From WTFV01 sp965203525 (GTDB taxonomy: Bacteria > Acidobacteriota > Vicinamibacteria > Vicinamibacterales > UBA8438), in contig OZ241898.1 in NCBI GenBank assembly GCA_965203525.1, positions 3,844,001 to 3,908,000 of the forward strand: a stretch of DNA of 64,000 bases, read 5' to 3'. The position numbers and the translations under genes are program-made. Under the pieces are notes generated by a model, which was not told where the DNA came from, made no database searches, and saw only the letters and a program-made list of their open reading frames with translations. Shown here piece by piece: positions 38,025 to 46,040 of this stretch. Numbering within the stretch: position 1 is the first letter of the stretch; each line of letters starts with the position of its first letter.

Positions 38025-39623
38025 TCACATTCCCCACACCGTGACCGGCGCGCCGCCCTCGGTATCCCGGCGGCGGTACAACTTGTCCTCCCACGACCGG
38101 TTCGCGGCGCGGTCGAAGATCACGAGGTGCCCCTCCGCCGCCCCACACCGGTCCATGTACGCGCGGGTCTGCCGAAGGCCCGCGCGCCGCGTTTCGTCAA
38201 GGCCCCTGCGCAGCACCTTGCACTCGATGACCACCTTCTGCGTCCGGCCGGGCTCGGACGTCCGCGTCTCGCCGCGCCGTCCGCCCAGCGGCCAGACCAC
38301 CAGCAGGTCCGTCCGCATCCGGCCGAGGCCGTACTCCCGCTCGATGCGCCCGCCGCTGTTGACGATGCGCTGCAGGAACGCCTGCAGCAGCAACTGCGGG
38401 CCGGCCTCCTTGTACTGGAAGCGCTCCACCCAATGCTCGGAGTGCTCGCGAAAGAACTCCTGAAAGCCCGCGAGCATCTTGTCGACCAGCAGCGAACCGT
38501 CGCCGCCGACGTACCAGGCCCCCTCGTGGGCGATGAACGCCTGCGTCGTCCACGTGAGGTCGCGCGGAACCACCTCGCGATAGATCGGGTTGGCGATGCG
38601 CACGGGGTCGTCGCGCGCCACCAGACCCAGGTCGCGCACGTATTCGAGATCGTCGGCCACGATCGTCCCGGGGGTCCCGCCGCCGGTCAGAAGCGGCTCG
38701 ACCACGCGCCGCACGCGCGCTTCCTGCAGCTTGTCGGCCAGTTGGTCGAGGTGGGTCTCGCGGCGCCGGATCAACTGCTCGCGCGCGTCCTCGATCACCG
38801 CCGCGGTGACGGCCCGGCCGCGATCTCGTCCGGCCTCGCCGCGGAAGCATGCCTCGTAGGCGAGGGCGTTCACCAGCCACGGCTGGCCCTCGGTCAGCGC
38901 CCGGATCCGGCGCCGCGCTTCCGGCGTGAACGCCTGGCCGGTCTCGCCGGTGTGCTGATCGAGCAGCGATTCGACCTCCCGCGGCGTGAAGTCGCCCAGC
39001 CGCAGCGACTCCGCGCGGACGTTGAAGGCGCTGCCGCCGGCGACGATCGCCTGTTCCGCCGACGACCGGATGCGGTAGTCGCGCACGTCGCGCACCCCGC
39101 AGAGAACGACGCTCTGCGGAAAGCGGCGCGGGCGCTCCGCGTAGCCCGCCCGCAGTTGCCGCAGCACCGCGAGCAGGGCGTCGCCGACCAGTGCGTCGAT
39201 TTCGTCGATCAGCAGCACCAGCGGCCGGGGTTCCGACGCCGCCCACCGGGACAGGCTCTCCTGCAGGGCCATGTGCGGACCCGCCGCCGCCAGCGCCGCC
39301 AGCGCCGTTTCCCGCAGACGTTCGTCCTCCGCCGCCAGCGCCAGCGCGGCCAGGACGGCCCGCATCGCCCCCGCGACGTCCTCGCGCGCCGACTGGCCGA
39401 CCTCCACGTTCACGTACACGCAGCGCAGCGCGCCGGCCGCGTTGATCGCGTCGCGCAGCGCCAGGAGGGTGGAGGTCTTGCCGGTCTGGCGCGGCGCGCG
39501 CAGGACGAAGTACTTCCACTGCCCGACGAGCCGCAGCACGTGGTCGACGTCGATCCGCGCCAGCGGCCGGACGTGGTAATGCCGCGCCGCCACGACGGGG
39601 CCCGCCGTATTGAAGAAGCGCAC
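38025..39623 (-). CDS. AAA ATPase with C-terminal PD-(D/E)XK-like domain
   Basis: A 532-aa protein of the AAA_14/archaeal-type 'selfish' ATPase group. Walker A 'RAPRQTGKTSTL' (about 44-55), Walker B 'LVLLIDEIDALVGD', sensor-like 'VVLCGVRDVRDYRIRS' and the 'LTEGQPWLVNALAYEA' motif are typical. The C-terminus has a nuclease-like pattern: an acidic residue in 'RMRTDLLVVWP' and E-x-K in 'KVVIECKVLRRGLDET'. The start is GTG at 39623 giving 'RFFNTAGPVV', the common N-terminus in this family ('FNTAGPV'). Such proteins are often in large paralogous sets without a known function; DNA targeting or regulation is inference. Confidence 0.85.
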   Translation of the reverse strand: MRFFNTAGPVVAARHYHVRPLARIDVDHVLRLVGQWKYFVLRAPRQTGKTSTLLALRDAINAAGALRCVYVNVEVGQSAREDVAGAMRAVLAALALAAEDERLRETALAALAAAGPHMALQESLSRWAASEPRPLVLLIDEIDALVGDALLAVLRQLRAGYAERPRRFPQSVVLCGVRDVRDYRIRSSAEQAIVAGGSAFNVRAESLRLGDFTPREVESLLDQHTGETGQAFTPEARRRIRALTEGQPWLVNALAYEACFRGEAGRDRGRAVTAAVIEDAREQLIRRRETHLDQLADKLQEARVRRVVEPLLTGGGTPGTIVADDLEYVRDLGLVARDDPVRIANPIYREVVPRDLTWTTQAFIAHEGAWYVGGDGSLLVDKMLAGFQEFFREHSEHWVERFQYKEAGPQLLLQAFLQRIVNSGGRIEREYGLGRMRTDLLVVWPLGGRRGETRTSEPGRTQKVVIECKVLRRGLDETRRAGLRQTRAYMDRCGAAEGHLVIFDRAANRSWEDKLYRRRDTEGGAPVTVWGM

Positions 39624-39639
39624 GGTGCGACTATCGTCC

Positions 39640-39731
39640 CGGACAGCCCACGTCTACCCCGGCGGCCCCGCCGCGGTTCGACCGGTCATGGCGATACACG
39701 TCGTGGTCGACGGACAGCCCACTTCTACCCC
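39640..39731. repeat. duplicated 3' end of the M48 protease gene
   Basis: A 21-bp segment occurs at 39640-39660 and 39711-39731 with one mismatch (offset 71 bp). The second copy contains the stop codon of the minus-strand M48 gene, so a fragment carrying the gene end was copied just downstream. It fills most of the 101-bp gap to the AAA ATPase gene. Confidence 0.7.
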
Positions 39732-40966
39732 GCCGGCGCCCGCCGCAGCGCCGCGATCCGCTGCAGGACCGGCGGGTGCGAATAGTCGAGGAAGACCGCC
39801 AGCGGGTGCGGCGTCAGGTTCGACAGGTTGTCGGCGGAGAGCTTCTTCAGCGCGGCGATCAGCGGTTCGCCGCCGCCGGTGGTCTCGGCCGCGAAGCGGT
39901 CCGCCTCGAACTCGTTCCGGCGGGAGAAGACGTTGACGAGGATCGACAGGACCAGCTCCACCGGGGTGAAGAGCAGGCCGAAGAAGAGCAGGCCGGCGTA
40001 GACCGACGGCTCGCTGACGTAGAAGGCCGCGAACAGCCCCTCCTGGCCGAGGAAGAGCGACAGGATCCAGAGCATCGCGCCGAGGTGGCCGATGGAGAAC
40101 GCCATCCGCTGCCAGACGTGCCTCCTCTTGTAGTGGCCGATCTCGTGGGCCACGACCGCGACCAGCTCCGGGACGGTGTGCTGCTCGACCAGCGTGTCGA
40201 ACAGCCCGATGCGCTTGTTCCTGCCGAACCCGGTGAAGAAGGCGTTGGCCTTGGACGAGCGGCGGGAGCCGTCGACCACGAAGAGGCCGCGGAGCGGAAA
40301 CCGCGCCTTGCGGGCGCAGTCCAGGATGGCGTCGTGCAGGTCGCCGCGGTCGAGCGGGGTGAAGGTGTTGAAGAGCGGCATGATCCAGCTCGGCGCGACG
40401 AACTGGACGGCCAGCAGGAACGCCGTGGCGGCGATCCAGCACCAGAGCCAGGCCGCCGCCCCCGCCCACTCGAAGAACGCGAGGACGACGGCCAGCAGCA
40501 GGCCGCCGAGCAGGGCGGCCAGCGCCAGGCTCTTCAGCGTGTCGGCGGCGAAGGTGGCCGCGGTGGTGCGGTTGAAGCCGTGGCGCGCCTCGATGACGAA
40601 GGTGGAGTACGCCCGGAACGGCAGGCCGAGCAGGACCGAGGCCAACCCGAGCGCGCCGACGTAGAGCAGCCCCGTCGCCACCGGGCCGTGCCCGAGCCCG
40701 CGCAGCGCCGTGTCGAGCCACGCGAAGCCGCCGGCGAACCAGAAGACGAGGACGACGGCCAGGTCGAACGCGCCGCGGATCAGCCCGTAGCGGGTCCGGG
40801 TCGCCGTGTAGCGCCGCGCCTCGGCGTACTTCTCCTCGTCGAACACGCCGGCGAACTCGGCCGGCAGGGTCGGGCTGAACGCGCGCACGTTCAGCGCGCC
40901 CGACACCACGCGGAGCAGGTACTCCCCGACGAGCGCGGCGAGGATGACGATGGCGAACGTGTTCAT
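39725..40966 (-). CDS. M48-family integral-membrane zinc metalloprotease (Ste24-like)
   Basis: A 413-aa membrane protease. The zinc motif HExxH is in 'VAVVAHEIGHYKRRH', with the third ligand Glu probably in 'RRNEFEADRFA'. Seven or so hydrophobic helices are seen ('FAIVILAALVGEYLL', 'LAALLGGLLLAVVLAFF', 'AFLLAVQFVAPSWIMPLF' and others). 'RRSSKANAFFTGFGRNKRIG' is diagnostic of Ste24/CAAX-protease-1-like enzymes. The bacterial role is probably membrane-protein quality control. The ATG at 40966 has GAGGA 5 bases upstream. It is divergent from fumarase with only 54 bp between starts. Confidence 0.93.
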   Translation of the reverse strand: MNTFAIVILAALVGEYLLRVVSGALNVRAFSPTLPAEFAGVFDEEKYAEARRYTATRTRYGLIRGAFDLAVVLVFWFAGGFAWLDTALRGLGHGPVATGLLYVGALGLASVLLGLPFRAYSTFVIEARHGFNRTTAATFAADTLKSLALAALLGGLLLAVVLAFFEWAGAAAWLWCWIAATAFLLAVQFVAPSWIMPLFNTFTPLDRGDLHDAILDCARKARFPLRGLFVVDGSRRSSKANAFFTGFGRNKRIGLFDTLVEQHTVPELVAVVAHEIGHYKRRHVWQRMAFSIGHLGAMLWILSLFLGQEGLFAAFYVSEPSVYAGLLFFGLLFTPVELVLSILVNVFSRRNEFEADRFAAETTGGGEPLIAALKKLSADNLSNLTPHPLAVFLDYSHPPVLQRIAALRRAPAG

Positions 40967-41020
40967 GGGCGTCCTCGACTGTCGGATCGGCGCGGCCGTT
41001 CCGGGTAAGATTCCCTTGCG

Positions 41021-42661
41021 ATGGCTGCCTTCCATTATCAACCGATTTTCGAGCTCGGTCCGGACGAGACCCCCTACCGGAAGCTGACCTCGGACGGCGT
41101 GTCGACGATCCGCGCCGCCGGCGCCGAGATGCTGAAGGTCGAGCCGGAGGCGTTGCGCGCCGTGGCGCGCGCCGCGTTCGACGACGTGGCGCACCTGCTG
41201 CGGCCCGGCCACCTGGCCCAGCTCCGGAAGGTCGTCGACGACCCGGAGTCGTCGCCGAACGACCGTTTCGTGGCGCTCGAGCTGCTGCGCAACGCCTGCA
41301 TCGCGGCCGGCCGGGTGCTGCCCGGCTGCCAGGACACCGGCACCGCGATCGTCCTGGGCCACAAGGGCGAGCGCGTGCTGACCTTCGGCGACGACCGCGT
41401 GCCGCTGTCGCAGGGGGTCTTCGACGCCTACGAGCAGCGCAACCTGCGCTACTCGCAGATGGCCCCGCTCGACATGTACACGGAGAAGAACACCGGCTCG
41501 AACCTCCCGGCGCAGATCGAGCTCCACGCCGAGCCGGGGGACGAGTACGAGCTGCTGTTCGTCGCCAAGGGGGGCGGGTCGGCCAACAAGAGCTTCCTCT
41601 ACCAGGAGACGAAGGCGCTGCTCAACCCGGCGTCGCTGCTGCGCTTCGTCGAGGCGCAGCTCGAGACCATCGGGACCGCGGCGTGTCCGCCCTACCACCT
41701 GGCGCTCGTGGTGGGGGGCACTTCGGCCGAGTTCACGATGAAGACGCTGAAGCTGGCCACCACGAAGTACCTCGACCGGCTGCCGGCGAGCGGGAACGAG
41801 CACGGCCGGGCGTTCCGCGACCACGATCTGGAGGCGCGGATCTTCGACCTCGCGCGCCGGATCGGGATCGGCGCGCAGTTCGGCGGGAAGTACTTCGCCC
41901 ACGACGTCCGCGTCATCCGCCTGCCGCGCCACGGCGCGTCGTGCCCGGTCGGCCTGGGGGTCTCCTGCTCGGCGGATCGGCAGGCCCTGGCCCGGATCAC
42001 CCGCGAAGGCGTCTTCCTGGAGCAGCTCGAGGAGAACCCGGCCCGGTTTCTCCCGGACGTGACCGAGAGCGAGCTGCCGGGCGGCGTCGTCCGCGTCGAC
42101 CTCGACCGGCCGATGCCGGAGATCCTCGGCGAGCTGACCAGGCATCCGGTCGCGACGCGGCTGTCGCTGTCGGGACCGATGATCGTGGCCCGCGACATCG
42201 CCCATGCGAAGCTCAAGGAGCGGCTCGACGCCGGCGGGGAGCTGCCCGCCTACGTGCGGGACCACATGGTCTACTACGCCGGCCCGGCCAAGAAGCCGGC
42301 GGGGCGCCCGTCCGGCTCGTTCGGTCCGACCACGGCGGGCCGCATGGACTCCTACGTCGACCTCTTCCAGTCGCACGGCGGCAGCATGGTGATGCTGGCC
42401 AAGGGGAACCGCTCGGCGCAGGTCACCGAGGCGTGCAGGAAGCACGGCGGCTTCTACCTGGGCTCCATCGGCGGCCCGGCGGCGCGGCTCGCCGACCACA
42501 GCATCCGCAAGGTCGAGGTGCTGGAGTACCCCGAGCTGGGGATGGAGGCGATCTGGAAGATCGAGGTCGAGGACTTCCCCGCGTTCATCGTCGTCGACGA
42601 CAAGGGGAACGACTTCTTCGCCCGGTTGCTGGCCGCGAAGCCGGCCACGTTGATCCGCTGA
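41021..42661 (+). CDS. fumA: class I fumarate hydratase
   Basis: A 546-aa [4Fe-4S] enzyme that interconverts fumarate and malate in the TCA cycle. The N-terminal (alpha) part includes 'LPGCQDTGTAIVLGHKGE' with a cluster cysteine near residue 106. Other cluster cysteines are probably in 'TAACPPYHLALVVGGTSAE' and 'GVSCSADRQA'. The C-terminal (beta) domain includes 'LSLSGPMIVARDIAHAKLKE', 'YYAGPAKKPAGRPSGSFGPT' and 'GRMDSYVDLFQSHGG'. Both domains are on one chain, as in FumA/FumB. The ATG at 41021 follows 'GGGTAAGATTCCC' without a strong ribosome-binding site. The symbol is by family; fumB would be equally valid. Confidence 0.93.
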   Translation: MAAFHYQPIFELGPDETPYRKLTSDGVSTIRAAGAEMLKVEPEALRAVARAAFDDVAHLLRPGHLAQLRKVVDDPESSPNDRFVALELLRNACIAAGRVLPGCQDTGTAIVLGHKGERVLTFGDDRVPLSQGVFDAYEQRNLRYSQMAPLDMYTEKNTGSNLPAQIELHAEPGDEYELLFVAKGGGSANKSFLYQETKALLNPASLLRFVEAQLETIGTAACPPYHLALVVGGTSAEFTMKTLKLATTKYLDRLPASGNEHGRAFRDHDLEARIFDLARRIGIGAQFGGKYFAHDVRVIRLPRHGASCPVGLGVSCSADRQALARITREGVFLEQLEENPARFLPDVTESELPGGVVRVDLDRPMPEILGELTRHPVATRLSLSGPMIVARDIAHAKLKERLDAGGELPAYVRDHMVYYAGPAKKPAGRPSGSFGPTTAGRMDSYVDLFQSHGGSMVMLAKGNRSAQVTEACRKHGGFYLGSIGGPAARLADHSIRKVEVLEYPELGMEAIWKIEVEDFPAFIVVDDKGNDFFARLLAAKPATLIR

Positions 42662-42724
42662 CGCGGTTCGATCCATGCTGGCGGGCCGGGCGGTCCGATT
42701 CCACGGCCACCACGGGAAGCAGCG

Positions 42725-42799
42725 ATGCGGAAGGTGTTGATCGCGGCGGCGGCTGCGGTGCTGGCGGCGCCCCTCGCGGCGGGCGCCCAAGGGGTGTAG
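42725..42799 (+). pseudogene. signal-peptide stump of a lost secreted protein
   Basis: A 24-codon ORF, 'MRKVLIAAAAAVLAAPLAAG' plus 'AQGV', is a complete Sec signal peptide followed by a stop. A different frame about 20 bases later reads 'EAPAVDTDGITGPRVARLL', which has coding character, so this appears to be the start of an exported protein broken by frameshift and deletion. It lies in the 256-bp gap between fumarase and the DUF2911 gene. Confidence 0.55.
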
Positions 42800-42917
42800 G
42801 CGGGGGGCTGAGAGGCGCCGGCCGTCGACACCGACGGGATCACGGGCCCGCGGGTCGCCCGCCTGCTCAACGTGCATCGACGATCCGGAGCTCGGCGCAA
42901 CTGAAAGGAAAAGACAA

Positions 42918-43595
42918 ATGCGCGCAAATGTGAAGAACCCGGGCGGCGCCGCAGCGGCAGGCGGGATGGTTGTGAAGGGGCTGGCCGCCGGCGCGCTGGT
43001 CGCGGCGGCCTGGATGACGGCGAGCGAAGCGGCGGCGCAGGACCGGCCGCTCAGCACCCGCGGGCACGCGGCCACGCAGCTCGGGGGCAGCTACGACGAC
43101 GAGGGCCGGTACGAGGGCGGCTCCTGGATCGACGTCCGCTACGGCCGTCCCATCCTCCGCGGCCGCCGCGGCATCTTCGGCGCCGGCGAGGAGTACGGCC
43201 GGCGCATCTACGCCGGCGCCCCGTTGTGGCGGGTCGGCGCGGACCAGACCACCACCTTCACCACCGAGGCGGATCTCCTGATCGGCGGGCAGCGGCTGAA
43301 CGCCGGGGAGTACACCCTGTTCGCCGACCTCTCCGACCCCGCGGCGTGGACGCTGATCTTCACCACCTGGGGCGTCAAGCAGGACTTCCGGGAGGACGAT
43401 CCGAACGCCCTGTGGGGAGCCTACGGCTACGACGACAGCAAGGACGTCATGCGGACGACGATGGCGGTGGAGACCGTCGGCTATTCCATGGACCAGTTGC
43501 AGGTCGGCTTCGTGGACGTGACGCGGCAGGGCGGCGCCCTGTACGTCCTGTGGGACGACCAGTTGGCGACGGTGCCGATCGAGCTGGCGCACTAG
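42918..43595 (+). CDS. DUF2911 family secreted protein
   Basis: A 225-aa predicted exported protein. A signal segment ('GLAAGALVAAAWMTASEAAA') ends near residue 40. DUF2911 landmarks: 'IDVRYGRPILRGRRGIFG', 'LWRVGADQTTTFTTEADLLI', 'LNAGEYTLFADL', 'WTLIFTTWGVKQDF'. The family is common in Bacteroidetes and Acidobacteria, with unknown function. The ATG at 42918 has AAAGGAAAAG upstream. Its last 88 bp, including the stop codon, are repeated in tandem immediately downstream. Confidence 0.9.
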   Translation: MRANVKNPGGAAAAGGMVVKGLAAGALVAAAWMTASEAAAQDRPLSTRGHAATQLGGSYDDEGRYEGGSWIDVRYGRPILRGRRGIFGAGEEYGRRIYAGAPLWRVGADQTTTFTTEADLLIGGQRLNAGEYTLFADLSDPAAWTLIFTTWGVKQDFREDDPNALWGAYGYDDSKDVMRTTMAVETVGYSMDQLQVGFVDVTRQGGALYVLWDDQLATVPIELAH

Positions 43596-43686
43596 CCGCG
43601 TGGACGTGACGCGGCAGGGCGGCGCCCTGTACGTCCTGTGGGACGACCAGTTGGCGACGGTGCCGATCGAGCTGGCGCACTAGCCG
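43511..43686 (+). repeat. tandem 88-bp duplication of the DUF2911 gene 3' end
   Basis: Copy 1 (43511-43598) encodes the last 28 codons and stop of the DUF2911 protein. Copy 2 (43599-43686) is identical and directly adjacent, encoding the same C-terminal peptide without a start. The perfect identity implies a recent event. Confidence 0.95.
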
Positions 43687-43689
43687 CCG

Positions 43690-43860
43690 TTCGGCGGACG
43701 GGGCCGGGGGGCCGGAGCGGAATCACGGGTCCCCGGCCCCGTTTCCGTCCGGCGCATTCGGCGGACGGGGCCGGGGGGCCGGAGCGGAATCACGGGTCCC
43801 CGGTCCCGTTTCCGTCCGGCGCATTCGGCGGCCGGGGGCCGGAGCGGGATTTCCGCCCCG
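43690..43860 (+). repeat. 67-bp tandem hairpin repeats (terminator-like)
   Basis: Units start at 43690, 43757 and 43824 (third one shortened). Each of the first two has a 10-bp stem GGGGCCGGGG / CCCCGGCCCC (43700-43709 with 43731-43740; 43767-43776 with 43798-43807, the second with one G-T change) followed by GTTTCCGTCC. They probably end transcripts from the DUF2911 gene, although the T-run is short. Together with 43511-43686 they occupy most of the 476-bp gap before the MFS gene. Confidence 0.8.
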
Positions 43861-43884
43861 GTCCTTTTCTTTTCCAGTAACGCC

Positions 43885-43974
43885 ATGCGCATCCCCGGCC
43901 CCGTGCGCGACGCGGAAGCGTCGACCCGCGGCCGCCACGTGGAGCAGGCGCCGCCGCGACACGGGAGCGAGTGA
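43885..43974 (+). CDS. 29-aa small ORF with the RGRHVEQAPP motif
   Basis: ATG at 43885 to TGA at 43972-43974, overlapping the next small ORF (TGATG). The peptide starts 'MRIPGPVRDAEASTRGRHVE' and ends 'QAPPRHGSE'. It shares ten residues, RGRHVEQAPP, with the next ORF because of a 32-bp DNA repeat. No good ribosome-binding site is seen. It may be only a by-product of the repeat. Confidence 0.25.
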   Translation: MRIPGPVRDAEASTRGRHVEQAPPRHGSE

Positions 43975-44030
43975 TGGCGAACGACGACGGCTGGTCGCCC
44001 CGCGGCCGCCACGTGGAGCAGGCGCCGCCG
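43925..44030. repeat. 32-bp direct repeat upstream of the MFS gene
   Basis: CCCGCGGCCGCCACGTGGAG and the following 12 bases occur at 43925-43956 and 43999-44030, offset 74 bp, identical. The copies fall inside two consecutive tiny ORFs. The block contains the palindromes GCGGCCGC and CCACGTGG, so it could also be a protein-binding site. Confidence 0.85.
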
Positions 44031-44075
44031 CTGCCGGCGCGGCGGCGCAGCGGCGCGGGCGGGCGGCCCGCGTGA
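43974..44075 (+). CDS. 33-aa small ORF, possible leader peptide of the MFS gene
   Basis: ATG at 43974 has GGGAG with 6-base spacing, a better site than that of the MFS gene itself. The peptide 'MANDDGWSPRGRHVEQAPPL' continues 'PARRRSGAGGRPA' and its TGA overlaps the MFS GTG (GTGA, 44072-44075). That layout is typical of translational coupling, in which ribosomes from the leader reinitiate on the exporter. Confidence 0.4.
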   Translation: MANDDGWSPRGRHVEQAPPLPARRRSGAGGRPA

Positions 44076-45631
44076 CGCCCGCCCTGGCCCCGGCGCAGTT
44101 CACCCACCGGCAGATCCTCGTCGTCTTCTCCGGCCTGATGGCCGGGCTGTTCCTCGCGGCGCTCGACCAGACGATCGTCGCCACCGCCCTGCCGGCCATC
44201 GTCGGCGAACTGGGGGGCCTCGACTACTACTCCTGGGTGGTGACCGCCTACCTGCTGTGCGCCACCGTCTGCACGCCGCTCTACGGCAAGCTCAGCGACG
44301 TCTACGGCCGGCGCGTCACGTTCCAGGCCGCCATCCTCGTCTTTCTGCTCGGATCGGTGCTGGCGGGGCTTGCGCCCGGCATGCCGGCGCTGGTGCTGTC
44401 GCGCGGCGTGCAGGGGGTCGGGGCCGGCGGCGTGATGGGGCTGACGTTCGCCGTCGTCGGCGACATGGTGCCGCCGCGGCAGCGCGGGAGGTACATCGGC
44501 TACCTCGCCGGCGTCTGGGCGTTCGCCAGCGTGGTCGGCCCGCTGCTGGGCGGTTTCCTCGTCGATCACGCCACCTGGCGGTGGGTGTTCCTGATCAACC
44601 TGCCGATCGGCGGCGCCGCCCTGGCCGTGATCCGGGCCGCGCTGCGGCTGCCGCCGGCGCAGCAGCCGGCGCGGATCGACTTTGCCGGCGCGGCGCTGCT
44701 GACGGCCGGGGTCAGCCTGCTGCTGCTGGCCCTCGTGCGCGTGCAGGAAGGCGGGCCGCAAGCCTGGGACGCGGCGGCGGCCGGGCTGGCCGCGGCGGGC
44801 GCGGCGCTGATCGCGGCGTTCGTCCGCTGGGAGGCGCACGTCGAGCATCCGCTGCTGCCGTTGCGGCTGTTCCGCAACCGCGTCTTCGCGATCGGGTCGG
44901 CGCTGGGGCTCCTCGTCGGCAGCGCGCTGTTCGGCGGCGTGGTCTTCCTGCCGCTCTTCCTGCAGGTCGTGGCGGGATTCTCGGCCACCGGCTCCGGCCT
45001 GCTGCTGCTGCCGCTGACCGCCGGCATCCTCACCGGCTCGGTCGGGTCGGGCCGGCTGACGGCCCGCACCGGGCGCTACCGCGTCTACCCGATCGCGGGC
45101 AGCGCCTGCGCGGCCGGCGGCATGCTGCTCCTGAGCCAGTTGCACGCCGGCACGCCGCGGCCGGCGATCGCGGCCTCGATGGCGCTGCTCGGCCTCGGCG
45201 TGGGGATGGTCATGCAGGTGTCGCTGCTGGCGGTGCAGAACGCGGTCGAGCACCGGGACCTCGGCGTGGCGACGGCCTCCGCGCAGTTCTTCCGGTCGCT
45301 GGGCGGCTCGTTCGGCGTGGCGGTCTTCGGGGCGGTCCTGAACGCGCGGCTGGCGTTCGAGCTCCCGGCGCGGCTCTCCCCGGAGGCGCTGGCGGCGGTG
45401 GGCGGCCGGGTCTCGGAGCTGCTCGACAGCCCGGCCGCCATCCGGGCCCTGCCCGCGGAGACGGCGGCCGCGGTGACCGGATCGGTGGAGGCGGCCCTGC
45501 AGACGGTGTTCCTGTCGGCGGCGCCGATCATGGTTCTCGGCTTCGCCCTCGCCTGGTTCCTGGAGGAGATCCCGTTGCGGGAGACGGTGGGGCCGGCGGC
45601 GGCGGGCGGCGTCGAAGAGGCGGGCGCGTGA
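44072..45631 (+). CDS. DHA2-family (EmrB/QacA type) MFS drug exporter, 14 TM helices
   Basis: A 519-aa proton-driven exporter. Motif D1-like 'LDQTIVATALPAIVGELGG' in TM1, motif A 'GKLSDVYGRRVTFQAAI' between TM2 and TM3, motif B 'LSRGVQGVGAGGVMGLTF' in TM4 and motif C 'YLAGVWAFASVVGPLLGGFL' in TM5 are all present. The length and hydrophobic profile fit the 14-helix DHA2 branch ('VVFLPLFLQVVAGFSATGSG', 'LLLLPLTAGILTGSVGSGRL'). Substrates are probably lipophilic cations or other toxic compounds. The start is GTG at 44072, overlapped by the 33-aa ORF. No regulator gene is adjacent. Confidence 0.93.
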   Translation: MTPALAPAQFTHRQILVVFSGLMAGLFLAALDQTIVATALPAIVGELGGLDYYSWVVTAYLLCATVCTPLYGKLSDVYGRRVTFQAAILVFLLGSVLAGLAPGMPALVLSRGVQGVGAGGVMGLTFAVVGDMVPPRQRGRYIGYLAGVWAFASVVGPLLGGFLVDHATWRWVFLINLPIGGAALAVIRAALRLPPAQQPARIDFAGAALLTAGVSLLLLALVRVQEGGPQAWDAAAAGLAAAGAALIAAFVRWEAHVEHPLLPLRLFRNRVFAIGSALGLLVGSALFGGVVFLPLFLQVVAGFSATGSGLLLLPLTAGILTGSVGSGRLTARTGRYRVYPIAGSACAAGGMLLLSQLHAGTPRPAIAASMALLGLGVGMVMQVSLLAVQNAVEHRDLGVATASAQFFRSLGGSFGVAVFGAVLNARLAFELPARLSPEALAAVGGRVSELLDSPAAIRALPAETAAAVTGSVEAALQTVFLSAAPIMVLGFALAWFLEEIPLRETVGPAAAGGVEEAGA

Positions 45632-45775
45632 CGCGCGCCGGGCCGGCCCCGGCCGGGAAGCCCGCGCGGCGCGGCCGGCGCGGAAAACGCTTGGCGCGCG
45701 CCGGCCGGATGGTGCAGGATTGCAACCGGAAGCGGCGCATCGGAGCATGCGTGTCAACGTCCTGCGCGTTCGGCA

Positions 45776-45885
45776 CTCTCGACGGCGACGTGCCCGGCTG
45801 ACTTCGCGAACGCGGTGCGAGGGCTGCCGGGCGGCGCGGCGCGGATCGCTCTCGACGGCGACGTGCCCGGCTGACTTCGCGAACG
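45776..45885. repeat. 37-bp direct repeat downstream of the MFS gene
   Basis: CTCTCGACGGCGACGTGCCC plus the following 17 bases occurs at 45776-45812 and 45849-45885, offset 73 bp, identical. It lies in the 450-bp gap between the MFS gene and the giant Calx-beta gene, where no gene is evident. Confidence 0.85.
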
Positions 45886-45920
45886 GCGCGAGGCGTCCGT
45901 TGCGAGCCGGGTTCGTTCTA

Positions 45921-45942
45921 CCCCCCCCCCCCCCCCCCCCCC
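45921..45942 (+). repeat. 22-C homopolymer tract upstream of the Calx-beta gene
   Basis: Twenty-two consecutive C residues, about 140 bp before the predicted start of the giant gene. The frame of that gene is open through the tract from 45875, but no start codon lies before the tract in that frame. Such tracts change length by slippage and can phase-vary transcription or translation; the length given by any assembly is uncertain. Confidence 0.9.
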
Positions 45943-46040
45943 GGAAACCAGGGGAAATAAGCTGGGAGAGGGTGCTTCCCGGCAATCCTCGTCCTTCGGC
46001 TCCGCCTGGCCGGGGTCGGGGCGGCGGCCGGGAGAGCGCC

